Source of the DNA: Bartonella henselae str. Houston-1
GTDB taxonomy: Bacteria > Pseudomonadota > Alphaproteobacteria > Rhizobiales > Rhizobiaceae
NCBI RefSeq assembly: GCF_000046705.1
Contig: NC_005956.1
Span: 682,001 to 746,000, forward strand
Direction: 5' to 3'
DNA length: 64,000 nucleotides
Shown here: positions 40,414-50,512 of the stretch, piece after piece
Layout: each line of letters starts with the position of its first letter
Position numbering within the stretch: position 1 is the first letter of the stretch
Translations under genes and position numbers: made by a program
Notes under the pieces: model-generated
Told to the model about the DNA's origin: nothing
The model's database searches: none
The model's input: the letters and a program-made list of their open reading frames with translations, nothing else

Positions 40414-40692
40414 TTAGACATTTGTTGCACCAAGGCGGATTTTAATAGGTACGCTATGCGTTTGGCTTGCAACGCGTAAATGAATTCGTACAGGAGGCAT
40501 AATAAGACGACGATTCCGCGTTGTTTGGCAAATGAAAAGGTTAACAAGAGACTGCGTGTTTAAGGGAGCAGGAGTGTGCTTTAAGCCAGCAAGTTTTGTT
40601 GCAGCATCTTGAAGAGAACGCAATGAAAGAAGAAATGATTGCTTCAATAATTTTTCTTTTTCAGTGGATGAAGCAAGAGCATTATGTGTCAT
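40414..40692 (-). CDS. Small hypothetical protein in the dacA operon
   Basis: 92 residues, MTHNALASSTEKEKLLKQSF. AAGGATAGTACC precedes the ATG, a good ribosome binding site, and it starts 32 bases after the dacA stop on the same strand. The N-half is predicted helical (LLKQSFLLSLRSLQDAATKL); the C-half is basic (RIHLRVASQTHSVPIKIRLG) with several prolines. No signal peptide or membrane segment. I do not recognise the family; the operon position hints at cell-wall work but is not proof. Confidence 0.65.
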   Translation of the reverse strand: MTHNALASSTEKEKLLKQSFLLSLRSLQDAATKLAGLKHTPAPLNTQSLVNLFICQTTRNRRLIMPPVRIHLRVASQTHSVPIKIRLGATNV

Positions 40693-40724
40693 GGTACTAT
40701 CCTTAACGCAGAATTCAAAAACCT

Positions 40725-42074
40725 TTAATAAGCTACAGTATAGCAGTTAAAATTTGCTTTCTTTAATAGAGAACAAGCATTAAATGCAGCTTTTTTTGAT
40801 TGAAATCCTACAAACCGTGCACGATAATAACGACGTTTGTTTTTTTCAAAAAGTTGCATATGTGAAGATGCGTTCTTTAAAGCGGAGTAGGCTTTATTTT
40901 TTGCTTTTAAAAGTAAAGTTTCTGCTTGTTTTTTACTAGGAAGAGAACCAATTTGGATAGCCCATCCAGCGTTTGTGGACAAAGAGGCCGTAACAATTTC
41001 ATTAATTTTAACAGATATAGCTTTTTGAGGGTTAGGGATTGGTATAATTGCCTGGTTTACAGCGGCTATTGCTGTATTGGAATTTCTAGATTGTTCTGCA
41101 AATGCTGTCAATAGAGTAGAAATTTCATCATCGGAATCGGTTGGATCAGCTTTAACAGGTGGTATAGGAGTTTGAGCGCCATTGGGTAAGTTATAGTGTG
41201 CAGAAGCCATTAAACGTCCATCATTTTTCATGCGGCTTGCTTTGGGTAAATATTGGCTCAATAAGCTGGCCATATGCTTATCGCGTGCGGTGGAGGATTT
41301 ACCTCCCATAACGACAGCAACGATAGAGCGCCCTTCAATACGCATAGAAGTCGCTAAATTAGAACCTGACATTTGTGTGTATCCTGTCTTAATTCCATCG
41401 ACGCCTTTCATTGTTTTGACTAATTTATTGTGAGTGTTTACGGTATGTCCATGGAAAATAAAACTTTTTATTTTGAACAATTTATACTGTTGTGGAAAAT
41501 GTTTGCGTAAGGCCAATGACAAAGTAGCCATATCTCGTGCTGTAGAATAATTGCGCACATCCGGAAGTCCTGAAGCATTTGCGAAATGAGTATTTATCAT
41601 ACCAAGTTTGCGAGCTTTAGCTGTCATCATTCGTGCGAATTTTTTTTCATTGCCACCAAGATATTCGGCAATCGCAGTAGCAACATCATTTGCTGATCGT
41701 GTAATGAGTGCTTTAGCGGCTTCTTGTGCAGAAATTGTTTGTCCTGTTTTAAGTCCAAGTTTTGTGGGTGGGCGTGTTGCTGCATTCCGTGAGACAAGGA
41801 TTGGGGTATTGGGTGTTACACGACGCATATGCATAGCTTCAAAAAGCAGATAAAGCGTCATCATTTTTGTCAAAGAAGCGGGATAACGTTTTAATGTTGC
41901 ATTGGCTTGAAATAGAGTTTTTCCTGTATTTGCATCTATAACGATAGCAGCATACTTATCAGGATAGGCTTCTTGAGGAGTAGCGAATGCCCAAGAGTAA
42001 GAAAGAGCTAAAACAACAAACGCAATTGCTATTTTTTTATAGCAACGCACAATTTTTTGGCAGTCAATATACAC
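40725..42074 (-). CDS. dacA: D-alanyl-D-alanine carboxypeptidase (PBP5/6 type) with SPOR domain
   Basis: 449 residues. Signal peptide (about 1-31, IAIAFVVLALSYSWAFA), then a serine penicillin-binding domain: Ser67-x-x-Lys70 in ASLTK, SAN motif in TRSANDVATA, and KTG in VDGIKTGYTQ. The middle contains a proline-rich linker, and the C-terminus (about 370-449) is a SPOR domain (GWAIQIGSLPSKKQAETLLL) that binds denuded septal peptidoglycan. It trims pentapeptides in the periplasm. No C-terminal amphipathic anchor like that of E. coli PBP5 is evident; the SPOR domain may replace it. Confidence 0.93.
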   Translation of the reverse strand: MYIDCQKIVRCYKKIAIAFVVLALSYSWAFATPQEAYPDKYAAIVIDANTGKTLFQANATLKRYPASLTKMMTLYLLFEAMHMRRVTPNTPILVSRNAATRPPTKLGLKTGQTISAQEAAKALITRSANDVATAIAEYLGGNEKKFARMMTAKARKLGMINTHFANASGLPDVRNYSTARDMATLSLALRKHFPQQYKLFKIKSFIFHGHTVNTHNKLVKTMKGVDGIKTGYTQMSGSNLATSMRIEGRSIVAVVMGGKSSTARDKHMASLLSQYLPKASRMKNDGRLMASAHYNLPNGAQTPIPPVKADPTDSDDEISTLLTAFAEQSRNSNTAIAAVNQAIIPIPNPQKAISVKINEIVTASLSTNAGWAIQIGSLPSKKQAETLLLKAKNKAYSALKNASSHMQLFEKNKRRYYRARFVGFQSKKAAFNACSLLKKANFNCYTVAY

Positions 42075-42318
42075 TTTTAGTATCCTATTTCTCCATTTAC
42101 ACTAAAAAATCTGTAAAACTTTTTTGCGCAGCAGTTTGTTGATACAATTTATATGAATGATATTACTAATTTGTTTACAGAAAGTATTTTTGGAATTTCC
42201 ATATTTGACCTAATCTCACCATAAAAGAAAGTTTTCTTCATTCTTTAAATAAACAGTTGTTGCAATAGTTATGAAAGAATTTAAGATTAATAACAGGTCT
42301 CCTGCGCAGGAAATGATA

Positions 42319-42690
42319 ATGGCACAAAATCTAATAAAAAATTCCATAACTCATTTTATGCACAATGAAAAAGGCAAGAATGGGGATGAATACAGGCATG
42401 ATGCTTTTATAATGCCCAAAATGAGATCAAAACTTCAAAAACCTAAACTATATCGTGTTCTTTTACTGGATGATGATTATACACCTATGGATTTCGTTAT
42501 TTTTGTTTTAAAGAGCTTTTTTAAAAAAAACTTCGAAGAAGCAATGCATATTATGTTAAGTGTTCATCAAAATGGAGTAGGTGAATGCGGAATTTATAAT
42601 TACGAAGTAGCTGAAATGAAAATAATACAAGTTAGGGAGTGTGCACGTCAAAATGAACATCCGTTACAATGTGTAATGGAATGGAAGTGA
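42319..42690 (+). CDS. clpS: ClpS, adaptor for ClpA
   Basis: From ATG 42319 (MAQNLIKNSI) the protein has 123 residues; CAGGAA lies just upstream. A longer ATG start at 42271 has no ribosome binding site. The ClpS core (residues about 44-123) has YRVLLLDDDYTPMDFVIFVL (N-degron pocket), then the helix EEAMHIMLSVHQNGVGECGI. It delivers N-end-rule substrates to ClpA. The N-terminal 40 residues are polar and probably flexible. It lies six bases before clpA. Confidence 0.93.
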   Translation: MAQNLIKNSITHFMHNEKGKNGDEYRHDAFIMPKMRSKLQKPKLYRVLLLDDDYTPMDFVIFVLKSFFKKNFEEAMHIMLSVHQNGVGECGIYNYEVAEMKIIQVRECARQNEHPLQCVMEWK

Positions 42691-42696
42691 GGATTT

Positions 42697-45048
42697 ATGC
42701 CATCTTTTACGCCTAGTCTTGAAGAGGTTCTGCATCGGGCATTAACAATTGCTAATCAAGCGCGACATGAATATGCGACATTAGAGCATCTTCTCCTTGC
42801 TCTTCTAGATGATGCTGATGCAAGTTCAGTAATTCGGGCTTGTCAGGTAGATGTGGAAGAATTGCGAGAGCGCTTAACCAACTATATCCAATCAGAATTA
42901 GATGCACAAATGAGAAATGATGAGGATACAAAACCGACAACATTTTTCCAGCGTGTTATCCAGCGTGCAGTGATTCATGCTCAGTCAGCTGGGAAAGATG
43001 AAGTATCTGGGGCAAACGTTCTCGTTGCAATTTTTTCTGAACGTGAAAGTTATGCAGCATATTTCCTTCAAGAGATGGGCATGACACGCTATGATGTAGT
43101 GCGTTTTATTTCACATGGTATCACGCGTGATGATGGATTATCCATGTTACTTGAAGATCTCGAAGATCAATTGGATCAGCAGATATCGGATAATAGTATA
43201 AAGGTAACAAGTGCGCTGACTGCTTATTGTATTGATCTCAATTGTAAAGCACGTAATGGAAAAGTTGATTTATTAATTGGTCGTGAAGTTGAAATTTCAC
43301 GCATGATTCAGGTTTTATGTCGAAGATCGAAAAACAATCCGCTTTTAGTTGGTGATCCTGGAGTTGGAAAAACAGCTATAATTGAGGGGTTGGCGAAACG
43401 CATTGTTGATGGGGAAGTGCCTGAAGTTTTATCAAATGCAACGATATTTTCCCTTGATATGGGAGGGCTTGTTGCTGGCACACGCTATCGCGGTGATTTT
43501 GAAGAACGATTAAAGCAACTTATTAAAGAATTTGAGCAATATTCAAATGCTGTTTTATTTATTGATGAAATTCATACATTGATTGGAGCAGGAGCTACAT
43601 TAGGAGGGAATATGGATGCGGCAAATCTTTTAAAGCCTGCATTATCTTCCGGAACTATTCGATGTATTGGTTCGACAACTTATAAGGAATATCGCAAAAT
43701 TTTTGAACAAGATCGAGCTTTAGAACGTCGTTTTCAGAAGATTGATGTTAACGAGCCTTCTGTTGCCGACGCAATTAAGATTTTGCAAGGATTAAAGCCT
43801 TACTTTGAAGATTTTCATCAGATCAAATATACGGATGAGGCGATGAAGGCATCCGTAGAATTATCTTCACGTTATATGATTGATCGCAGATTACCTGACA
43901 AAGCAATAGATGTTATTGATGAAAGCGGTGCAGCACAAAGGCTTTTGCCAAAAAAACAACGAAAAAAAAGTATAGGTGTCAAAGAAATTGAAGCGACTGT
44001 TGCTACTATGGCGAGAATTCCGCCAAAAACAGTTTCGGGCGATGATCAGAAGATGCTTAGCAAGCTTGAAAGGGAACTCAAGCATGTTGTTTATGGACAA
44101 GATCAAGCAATTTCGGTATTAGTATCCTCCATTAAATTGGCGCGAGCAGGATTGCGCGATGCGGACAAACCAATAGGAAGTTATTTATTTTCAGGACCAA
44201 CAGGTGTAGGAAAAACTGAAGTTACAAAACAGCTTGCATCGTCGTTAGGAATTGAACTGTTGCGTTTTGATATGTCAGAATATATGGAACGGCATACGGT
44301 GGCGCGCTTAATCGGAGCTCCTCCAGGTTACATAGGGTTTGATCAAGGAGGTCTCCTTACAGATGCAGTTGATCAGAAGCCTCATGCAGTTTTATTGCTG
44401 GATGAGATTGAGAAAGCCCATTCAGAGCTCTTTAATATTTTATTGCAGGTAATGGATTATGGAAAATTAACAGACCATAATGGCAAAAAAATTGATTTCC
44501 GCAATATCATTTTAATTATGACAACCAATGCTGGTGCTTCAGATATGGCAAAGTCGGCTATTGGATTTGGCAAGGTGCATCGCGATGGTGACGATATAGA
44601 AGCGATCAATCGCTTATTTACACCGGAATTTCGTAATCGGCTAGATGCAATTATTCCATTTTCACCTTTATCTCAGTTAATTATCAATCAGATTGTGCAA
44701 AAGTTTATTTTTCAGCTTGAGGCACAACTGGCTGATCGGGGAATTTGTTTTGAGTTAAGTCCTTCTGCAATGGTTTGGCTTGCCAATAAAGGATACGATT
44801 TTCAGATGGGTGCGCGCCCATTGGGGCGTATTATACAAGAATATATTAAGAAACCGCTCGCTGACGAAATTTTATTTGGACAGTTGCGCAATGGTGGCAT
44901 GGTTCGCGTATTGACACACAGACCAAATGGAGGAAAAGAGAAGCTACAGTTAAAAATTTCATCTTCCGATGGATCTGTTGGTTTAAAGAACAGAAAAACA
45001 GCACGTTTTAGCAAAAAACGTGTGGGAAGAAAAAGCTCAGCAACTTAA
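42697..45048 (+). CDS. clpA: ClpA, ATP-dependent unfoldase of ClpAP
   Basis: 783 residues. N-terminal Clp-N domain ([15 protein letters not shown], residues 5-150), first AAA+ module with Walker [11 protein letters not shown] and Walker [13 protein letters not shown], second AAA+ module with Walker [11 protein letters not shown] and Walker [11 protein letters not shown]. No ClpB-type middle coiled coil, so it is ClpA. The last 25 residues are strongly basic ([17 protein letters not shown]). The partner ClpP is at 8143. Ends seven bases before the convergent HIT gene. Confidence 0.96.
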   Translation: MPSFTPSLEEVLHRALTIANQARHEYATLEHLLLALLDDADASSVIRACQVDVEELRERLTNYIQSELDAQMRNDEDTKPTTFFQRVIQRAVIHAQSAGKDEVSGANVLVAIFSERESYAAYFLQEMGMTRYDVVRFISHGITRDDGLSMLLEDLEDQLDQQISDNSIKVTSALTAYCIDLNCKARNGKVDLLIGREVEISRMIQVLCRRSKNNPLLVGDPGVGKTAIIEGLAKRIVDGEVPEVLSNATIFSLDMGGLVAGTRYRGDFEERLKQLIKEFEQYSNAVLFIDEIHTLIGAGATLGGNMDAANLLKPALSSGTIRCIGSTTYKEYRKIFEQDRALERRFQKIDVNEPSVADAIKILQGLKPYFEDFHQIKYTDEAMKASVELSSRYMIDRRLPDKAIDVIDESGAAQRLLPKKQRKKSIGVKEIEATVATMARIPPKTVSGDDQKMLSKLERELKHVVYGQDQAISVLVSSIKLARAGLRDADKPIGSYLFSGPTGVGKTEVTKQLASSLGIELLRFDMSEYMERHTVARLIGAPPGYIGFDQGGLLTDAVDQKPHAVLLLDEIEKAHSELFNILLQVMDYGKLTDHNGKKIDFRNIILIMTTNAGASDMAKSAIGFGKVHRDGDDIEAINRLFTPEFRNRLDAIIPFSPLSQLIINQIVQKFIFQLEAQLADRGICFELSPSAMVWLANKGYDFQMGARPLGRIIQEYIKKPLADEILFGQLRNGGMVRVLTHRPNGGKEKLQLKISSSDGSVGLKNRKTARFSKKRVGRKSSAT

Positions 45049-45055
45049 AATTTCT

Positions 45056-45478
45056 TTAAAGAGCAGCTCGAATTTTTTTTGCGTTCTCTTCAAGTATTTC
45101 TGTAGGCGTTATAATATTATTATGGGGGGTAAGCTCTATTCCTTCCATACGTGGTATAATATGGAAATGGAGATGATAAACGGTTTGTTGACTAGCAGCT
45201 TCATTAAATTGCATAACTGTTATACCATCTGCTTGAAAGGCTTTTTTGACGGCTTTGGCGATTTTTTGAACAGCTTTGATAACTGGAAATAATGTTTCAG
45301 TATCTGCGTCTAGGAGGTTTCTAGAGCCTTTTTTTGGAATAACCAGTGTATGGCCTGGTGCTTGTGGCATAATATCCATGAATGCAATAACATCATCATC
45401 TTCATAGACACGGACGGAAGGGATTTCATTGCGAATTAATTTCGCAAAAATATTATTATTATCATAAGCTTGTTTCAT
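45056..45478 (-). CDS. HIT-family (Hint-type) nucleotide hydrolase
   Basis: 140 residues with the histidine triad HFHIIPR preceded by QTVYHLH, and the N-terminal IPSVRVYEDDDVIAFMDIMP. HIT proteins hydrolyse nucleotide phosphoramidates or adenylylated compounds. Start ATG 45478 with AAGGAAATATTTGT upstream. It converges on clpA; the physiological substrate is unknown. No lesion. Confidence 0.92.
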   Translation of the reverse strand: MKQAYDNNNIFAKLIRNEIPSVRVYEDDDVIAFMDIMPQAPGHTLVIPKKGSRNLLDADTETLFPVIKAVQKIAKAVKKAFQADGITVMQFNEAASQQTVYHLHFHIIPRMEGIELTPHNNIITPTEILEENAKKIRAAL

Positions 45479-45613
45479 ACAAATATTTCCTTTTATTCGT
45501 TTTGAGTTTAAATTTTTAATTCAAAATGAAAGAGTGCGAAAGTTGGTAGGGTTGACAAAGAGGGGGCATTCAATTTTTGTTTTGTATTAGGTGTTCTATC
45601 ATTTAATAAAAGT

Positions 45614-46075
45614 CTAGATTTCTATGATAGCTTCAACTTCTACTGGAACGTCCATAGGAAGAGAGGCGACACCAATAGCAGAACGGGCGTGTTTTCCAGC
45701 ATCACCGAGGATATTGACGAGGAGATCAGAAGCTCCATTAGCGACAAGAGGAATATCAGTAAAATGAGGATCTACAGCAACAAAAACAGTAATTTTTACC
45801 ACGCGTTTTATTTTATTTAAGTCACCCAGAGCTGCTTTAATTTGTGCAAGAATATTGAGTGCGCAGACTTCGGCTGATTTTTTTGCTTGTTCAGTGCTGA
45901 CAGTTGCACCAACTTTACCGGTTGCTACAGGCTTTCCATCAAAAAGAGGGAGCTGTCCAGAGATAAAGAGTTGGTTGCTGCTTTGTGAAGCTGTTACATA
46001 ATTGGCAATAGGTTGTGTTGCTTCTGGCAGAGTCATTCCAAAATTTTTGAGATGGTTTTCAATTGCGTTGGTCAT
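45614..46075 (-). CDS. RidA/YjgF-family protein
   Basis: 153 residues with the family core LFISGQLPLFDGKPVATGKV and RSAIGVASLPMDVPVEVEAI; the Arg in RSAIGV matches the one that binds the carboxylate of imines. RidA proteins deaminate reactive 2-aminoacrylate-type imines. This longer variant belongs to the YjgF-like group with less certain activity. It is monocistronic, with a 135-base gap to the HIT gene. Confidence 0.9.
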   Translation of the reverse strand: MTNAIENHLKNFGMTLPEATQPIANYVTASQSSNQLFISGQLPLFDGKPVATGKVGATVSTEQAKKSAEVCALNILAQIKAALGDLNKIKRVVKITVFVAVDPHFTDIPLVANGASDLLVNILGDAGKHARSAIGVASLPMDVPVEVEAIIEI

Positions 46076-46219
46076 AATTTAAACTCCATAGCTATTCTAT
46101 TATACATTTATTGCATAAACTATTTTTCGATTGAAGGAAATGTGTGGTTAATTAAGACGGTGACCTTTTTTGTCTTCGTCTATGATGGTATGCAATGGCA
46201 ATAAAATTGGAAGTTGGGA

Positions 46220-47044
46220 ATGAGCAGATTATTATTTGTAATAGTTTTATATATTGCCTTTTTATGTGCAGCAAGAGCTGAGGAGTCTATTTTTGTTGCT
46301 CCTCATCGAGCTGTTTACGATTTTCAGCTTGATAGTGCTTCTCATGACATGGCAATTTTGGGGATGACTGGGCGAATGGTTTATGAACTCACGGGTTCAG
46401 TATGTCAGGGGTATACAACACGTTTTCGTTTTATCAGTCGTATCCATATTGAAGATATGCCAGTGCGCTTAACTGATCAACAAACAACGAGTTATGAAAC
46501 AGGTGACAGTCAGACGTTTCATTTTAGTGTTAAAGATCAGGTTGGACAAGAGGTTGCGCATAATGTCGAAGGTTTAGCTGAACGTACTCAAGATGGAATT
46601 ATAATAAAACTGAAAAAGCCAAAGGATAAGGAATACAAGCTTGCACTGGCTGAGTTTCCAATTATGCAACTTAAGAGTATCATACGGCATGCAAAAGCGG
46701 GTCGTCATTTTTATAATACTACCGTATTTGATGGAACTGATAAAGCAGACAAAGTCATAAAAGAAAGTATAATTATTGGGGAAAAGAAGACGCAGCTCTC
46801 TGATGATGAAACGGAAAAGTTGGGAAAATTGGATGAGGAGGGATATTGGCCCGTTACGATTTCTTATTTTGATGATATAGAAAAAAAAGATGGCTTACCT
46901 GTTTATCGTACCAGCTTTCTCTTACATGAAAATGGTGTAATGCGTGATCTTCATATAGATTATGGAGCTTTTGCAGTACGTGCAAAATTGAACAGTCTTG
47001 AATTTCTTGACGGTGAGAAAAGCCTTGATCAATGCAAACATTAA
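46220..47044 (+). CDS. eipB: EipB-type periplasmic envelope-integrity protein (DUF1849)
   Basis: 274 residues from ATG 46220 (MSRLLFVIVLYIAFLCAARA), a signal peptide with cleavage after residue 20. The DUF1849 domain starts at APHRAVYDFQLD. Cys62 (GSVCQGY) and Cys272 (LDQCKH) match the conserved disulfide of Brucella EipB, a spiral beta protein that supports envelope stress resistance and virulence. GGAAGTTGGGA lies upstream. The TTG two codons earlier is less likely. Family is clear; the role in this organism is inferred. Confidence 0.9.
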   Translation: MSRLLFVIVLYIAFLCAARAEESIFVAPHRAVYDFQLDSASHDMAILGMTGRMVYELTGSVCQGYTTRFRFISRIHIEDMPVRLTDQQTTSYETGDSQTFHFSVKDQVGQEVAHNVEGLAERTQDGIIIKLKKPKDKEYKLALAEFPIMQLKSIIRHAKAGRHFYNTTVFDGTDKADKVIKESIIIGEKKTQLSDDETEKLGKLDEEGYWPVTISYFDDIEKKDGLPVYRTSFLLHENGVMRDLHIDYGAFAVRAKLNSLEFLDGEKSLDQCKH

Positions 47045-47099
47045 ATGTCAATGCAAGCGTTAAATGATTGTATAAAATAACTTGAAAAAGAATCAAATA

Positions 47100-47222
47100 T
47101 TAGTATGGTTATTTCATTCCACACGCGGAGCTTGGGTGTTTGCAAGGAAAGTCTAGCAAGCGTCCGCCGGTAGTAGGGTTCCCTACTTTTTCCGCGGAGG
47201 TTAAACCGGAAAGGATAAATTT
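47100..47222 (+). promoter_or_regulatory. rpsB leader region with terminator-like hairpin
   Basis: A GC-rich island in an AT-rich spacer. Stem AGTAGGG/CCCTACT (47172-47178/47181-47187) is followed directly by TTTTT, a terminator-like arrangement inside the leader of an essential gene. A CCGCGG dyad and AAAGGA come next, just before the ATG. Such leaders allow S2 to repress its own mRNA; the S2 site itself was not identified. Confidence 0.55.
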
Positions 47223-47996
47223 ATGGCACTACCAGATTTTACTATGCACCAGCTTTTAGAAGCAGGTGTACACTTTGGTCACCAGACACATCGCTGGAAT
47301 CCGAAGATGACCCCTTATATTTATGGTCAGCGTAATAATATTCATATTATTGATCTTGCTCAGACTGTTCCACTTTTACACCAAGCGCTTAAACTTGTTT
47401 CGGATACGGTTGCACGTGGTGGTCGCATTCTCTTTGTTGGTACCAAGCGGCAGGCCTCTGATATTATTGCAGATGCAGCGAATCGTTCGGCACAATATTA
47501 TGTTAATGCGCGTTGGCTCGGAGGTATGCTGACAAACTGGAAGACAATTTCTAATTCGATACAGCGTTTGCGTAAACTGGACAAAATTCTTGCTGCTGAA
47601 GCGCAAGGCTTTACCAAAAAAGAACGTTTAAATCTTGAACGTGATCGTGAAAAGCTTAACCGTGCACTTGGTGGTATTAAGGATATGGGATCTGTTCCAG
47701 ATCTTATATTTATTATCGATACCAATAAAGAAAATATTGCTATCCAAGAAGCAAAACGTTTAGGTATCCCTGTTATTGCTATTATTGATACTAACTGCGA
47801 TCCTGACAACGTCGATCATCCAATTCCTGGCAATGATGATGCTTCGCGGGCTATTTCTCTTTATTGTGATCTTTTTGCTCGTGCGGCTCTTGATGGTATT
47901 GCTCGTCAGCAAGGTGCGATGGGTATCGATTTAGGAGCTCAAGCTGATGCACCTGTGGATCCTGTTTTGGAAAATACTGCTCCGGTTTCTGAGTAA
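47223..47996 (+). CDS. rpsB: 30S ribosomal protein S2
   Basis: 257 residues, [20 protein letters not shown], with the conserved [16 protein letters not shown] and [15 protein letters not shown], and [14 protein letters not shown]. It assembles late on the 30S head side. The C-terminal tail (after 235) is acidic and variable. A paired hairpin region separates it from tsf. Confidence 0.98.
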   Translation: MALPDFTMHQLLEAGVHFGHQTHRWNPKMTPYIYGQRNNIHIIDLAQTVPLLHQALKLVSDTVARGGRILFVGTKRQASDIIADAANRSAQYYVNARWLGGMLTNWKTISNSIQRLRKLDKILAAEAQGFTKKERLNLERDREKLNRALGGIKDMGSVPDLIFIIDTNKENIAIQEAKRLGIPVIAIIDTNCDPDNVDHPIPGNDDASRAISLYCDLFARAALDGIARQQGAMGIDLGAQADAPVDPVLENTAPVSE

Positions 47997-48008
47997 TATT
48001 AAAGAAAA

Positions 48009-48084
48009 CGCCTATTAGGTAGGTACTTATTTTCTACACAAAAGGTTATAGGCGTGCACAGAATTTTCTTTTTGCACGCCTTTT
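48009..48084 (+). terminator. Attenuator-like competing hairpins between rpsB and tsf
   Basis: A perfect nine-pair stem AGGCGTGCA (48050-48058) / TGCACGCCT (48073-48081) followed by TTTT forms a terminator. The upstream CGCCTAT (48009-48015) is exactly complementary to ATAGGCG (48048-48054), so pairing there would disrupt the terminator. This gives two mutually exclusive structures, the pattern of an attenuator. Confidence 0.65.
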
Positions 48085-48109
48085 ACAGTTACAGAATAAA
48101 GAGGCAAAT

Positions 48110-49033
48110 ATGAGCATTACTGCTGCACAAGTAAAAGAACTTCGAGAATTGTCAGGCGCTGGTATGATGGACTGCAAGGCAGCACTGGCAGAGACCAATG
48201 GTGATATGGAGGCTGCTGTTGATTGGCTTCGTAAAAAAGGAATAGCCAAAGCAGATAAAAAGGCTGGTCGTACGGCGGCTGAGGGGTTGATTGGAGTTGT
48301 ATCACAAGATTTAAGCGCGGTTTTAGTTGAGATCAATTCTGAAACAGATTTTGTTGCGCGCAACGATGTATTCCAAGACATTGTGCGCAATGTAGCAACA
48401 GCTGCTTTGGGAACAGAGGGGAGTATTGATGCTGTTTGTGCATCTTTTTATCCGGGCTCTGAGAAGACTGTAGAGGCTACAATTAAAGATGCAATTGCGA
48501 CAATTGGCGAGAATATGACATTTCGTCGTTCTGCTAAACTCTCTGTTGAGGATGGTGTTGTTGCTACTTATATACATAATAGTGTGGCTGAGGGACTTGG
48601 CAAGCTTGGTGTTTTGGTTGCTATTGAAACGACAGGAAATAAGAAGGCAGCAGCTGCTTTTGGTAGGCAGGTTGCAATGCATATTGCTGCAACCAATCCG
48701 TTAGCGCTAACAGCGGAAGATGTTGATTCCAGTGCTATTGAGCGTGAGAAAGCAATTTTTTCAGAGCAAGCACGTCAATCTGGAAAGCCTGAAAATATTA
48801 TTGAAAAAATGGTTGAGGGGCGCATGCGTAAGTTTTTTGAAGAAGTTGTTTTGCTTTCTCAGGCTTTTGTTATGAACCCTGATATTACTGTTGATGCTGC
48901 CTTGAAGGATGCTGAAAAATCGATTGGTGCGCCGGCAAAAATCACAGCTTTCATTCGTTTTGCGCTGGGCGAAGGTGTGGAAAAAGAAGAATCTGATTTT
49001 GCTGCAGAGGTTGCAGCTGCTGCAAAAGGGTAG
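48110..49033 (+). CDS. tsf: Elongation factor Ts
   Basis: 307 residues. N-terminal UBA-like domain ([20 protein letters not shown]), the TDFVARND motif that contacts EF-Tu, and core dimerisation regions ending [17 protein letters not shown]. It exchanges GDP for GTP on EF-Tu, encoded at 22515. AGAGGCAAAT precedes the ATG. A hairpin leader follows before pyrH. Confidence 0.97.
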   Translation: MSITAAQVKELRELSGAGMMDCKAALAETNGDMEAAVDWLRKKGIAKADKKAGRTAAEGLIGVVSQDLSAVLVEINSETDFVARNDVFQDIVRNVATAALGTEGSIDAVCASFYPGSEKTVEATIKDAIATIGENMTFRRSAKLSVEDGVVATYIHNSVAEGLGKLGVLVAIETTGNKKAAAAFGRQVAMHIAATNPLALTAEDVDSSAIEREKAIFSEQARQSGKPENIIEKMVEGRMRKFFEEVVLLSQAFVMNPDITVDAALKDAEKSIGAPAKITAFIRFALGEGVEKEESDFAAEVAAAAKG

Positions 49034-49119
49034 CCATTTTAAAATGATTGATCAGAGATTTTAAATCATACCATTGATTATAAAATTACTGGTAATAAAG
49101 AGTATAATTATTATTAAGA

Positions 49120-49145
49120 GGGCGTCACGTAGCAAAGTGGTGCCC
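49120..49145 (+). promoter_or_regulatory. Hairpin between tsf and pyrH
   Basis: Nine-pair stem GGGCGTCAC (49120-49128) / GTGGTGCCC (49137-49145), including two G-U pairs, loop GTAGCAAA. It has no T run, so it is more likely a processing or regulatory element of the pyrH leader than a terminator. Confidence 0.45.
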
Positions 49146-49194
49146 TTAGTGGTGTCAAAAGCAAAAAATAAATATGCTTTTGGGGAGATTATCA

Positions 49195-49914
49195 ATGACA
49201 TTAGCACTTCAGTATAAACGTATTCTTTTAAAGGTTTCTGGTGAAGCCCTTATGGGGGGGCAGAGTTTTGGAATTGATGTTTCTGTTGCAGACCGTATCG
49301 CTGCTGATATTGCTGAAGTGCGCGCGATAGGGGTAGAGGTCGCTATTGTTATAGGTGGAGGCAATATTTTTCGTGGAGTTGCTGTTGCTTCCCATGGGGG
49401 AGATCGTGTGACAGGTGATCATATGGGAATGCTAGCGACAGCTATTAATTCTTTAGCATTGCGAACATCATTGACAAAATTAGGGGTTGAAACAGTTGTA
49501 TTATCTGCGATTGCTATGCCACAAATTTGTGAGAGTTTCTCACAACGTAAAGCAATAGGTTATATGAATCAAGGAAGGGTCGTTATTTTTGCAGGTGGTA
49601 CTGGTAATCCGTTTTTTACTACTGATTCTGCTGCTACTTTGCGTGCCGCAGAAATTGGTGCAGATGTTCTCCTAAAAGGAACACAAGTAGATGGTATTTA
49701 TTCTGCAGATCCAAAGACAGATCCTACAGCTAAGCGTTTTGATCGGTTAACACATGTTGAGATTTTACAACGGGGTTTATCCGTTATGGATACAACCGCG
49801 GTTACTTTAGCACGCGAGAACAATGTACCAATTATTGTGTACTCCATTCATGAAAAAAGCGGTTTAGCTAAGGTATTGAATGGAACAGGACGGTTTACAA
49901 TAGTATCGGAATGA
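49195..49914 (+). CDS. pyrH: UMP kinase
   Basis: 239 residues from ATG 49195 ([16 protein letters not shown]), with GGGGAGATTATCA upstream; an ATG at 49174 is in frame but lacks family similarity. Amino-acid-kinase fold: [50 protein letters not shown]. Phosphorylates UMP to UDP for pyrimidine supply. Conserved order rpsB-tsf-pyrH-frr. Confidence 0.97.
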   Translation: MTLALQYKRILLKVSGEALMGGQSFGIDVSVADRIAADIAEVRAIGVEVAIVIGGGNIFRGVAVASHGGDRVTGDHMGMLATAINSLALRTSLTKLGVETVVLSAIAMPQICESFSQRKAIGYMNQGRVVIFAGGTGNPFFTTDSAATLRAAEIGADVLLKGTQVDGIYSADPKTDPTAKRFDRLTHVEILQRGLSVMDTTAVTLARENNVPIIVYSIHEKSGLAKVLNGTGRFTIVSE

Positions 49915-49951
49915 AGATAATCTTCAAGGTGTAATTAAAGGAGACAGAAAT

Positions 49952-50512
49952 ATGAGTGTTACATCAATTATGGATGATCTGAAACGTCGCATGCATGGTG
50001 CTATTTCGGCTTTTAAACATGAATTAGGAGGATTGCGGACTGGGAGAGCATCGGCCAGTTTGCTGGAACCGTTAACAGTTGAGGCTTATGGTTCTGTTGT
50101 ACATATAAATCAGGTTGCGAATATTTCTGTTCCAGAACCGCGGATGCTTTCAGTTTCTGTTTGGGATAAAACGATGGTAGGGGCTGTGGAGCGTGCTATT
50201 CGTGATTCTGGTCTTGGTTTAAATCCCATCACTGACGGTATGAATTTACGTATTCCTTTACCTGAATTGAATGAAGAACGCCGTAAAGAATTGGTAAAAA
50301 TTGCTCATCAATATGCAGAACAAGCACGTGTTGCTACTCGTCATGTTCGCAGAGATGGTATGGATAATTTGAAGAAGTTAGAAAAAGAAGGTGAAATCGG
50401 TCAAGATGAAGCACATGGTTTATCCGAAAAAGTTCAAAAACTCACCGATGAAACCATTGCCGATATTGATAAGATTTTGGCTGTTAAAGAATCTGAAATT
50501 ATGCACGTTTAA
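49952..50512 (+). CDS. frr: Ribosome recycling factor
   Basis: 186 residues starting [20 protein letters not shown], with the signature [20 protein letters not shown] and C-terminal [20 protein letters not shown]. It splits post-termination ribosomes with EF-G. AAAGGAGACAGAAAT precedes the ATG. Downstream, where uppS is expected, there is an empty gap. Confidence 0.97.
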   Translation: MSVTSIMDDLKRRMHGAISAFKHELGGLRTGRASASLLEPLTVEAYGSVVHINQVANISVPEPRMLSVSVWDKTMVGAVERAIRDSGLGLNPITDGMNLRIPLPELNEERRKELVKIAHQYAEQARVATRHVRRDGMDNLKKLEKEGEIGQDEAHGLSEKVQKLTDETIADIDKILAVKESEIMHV

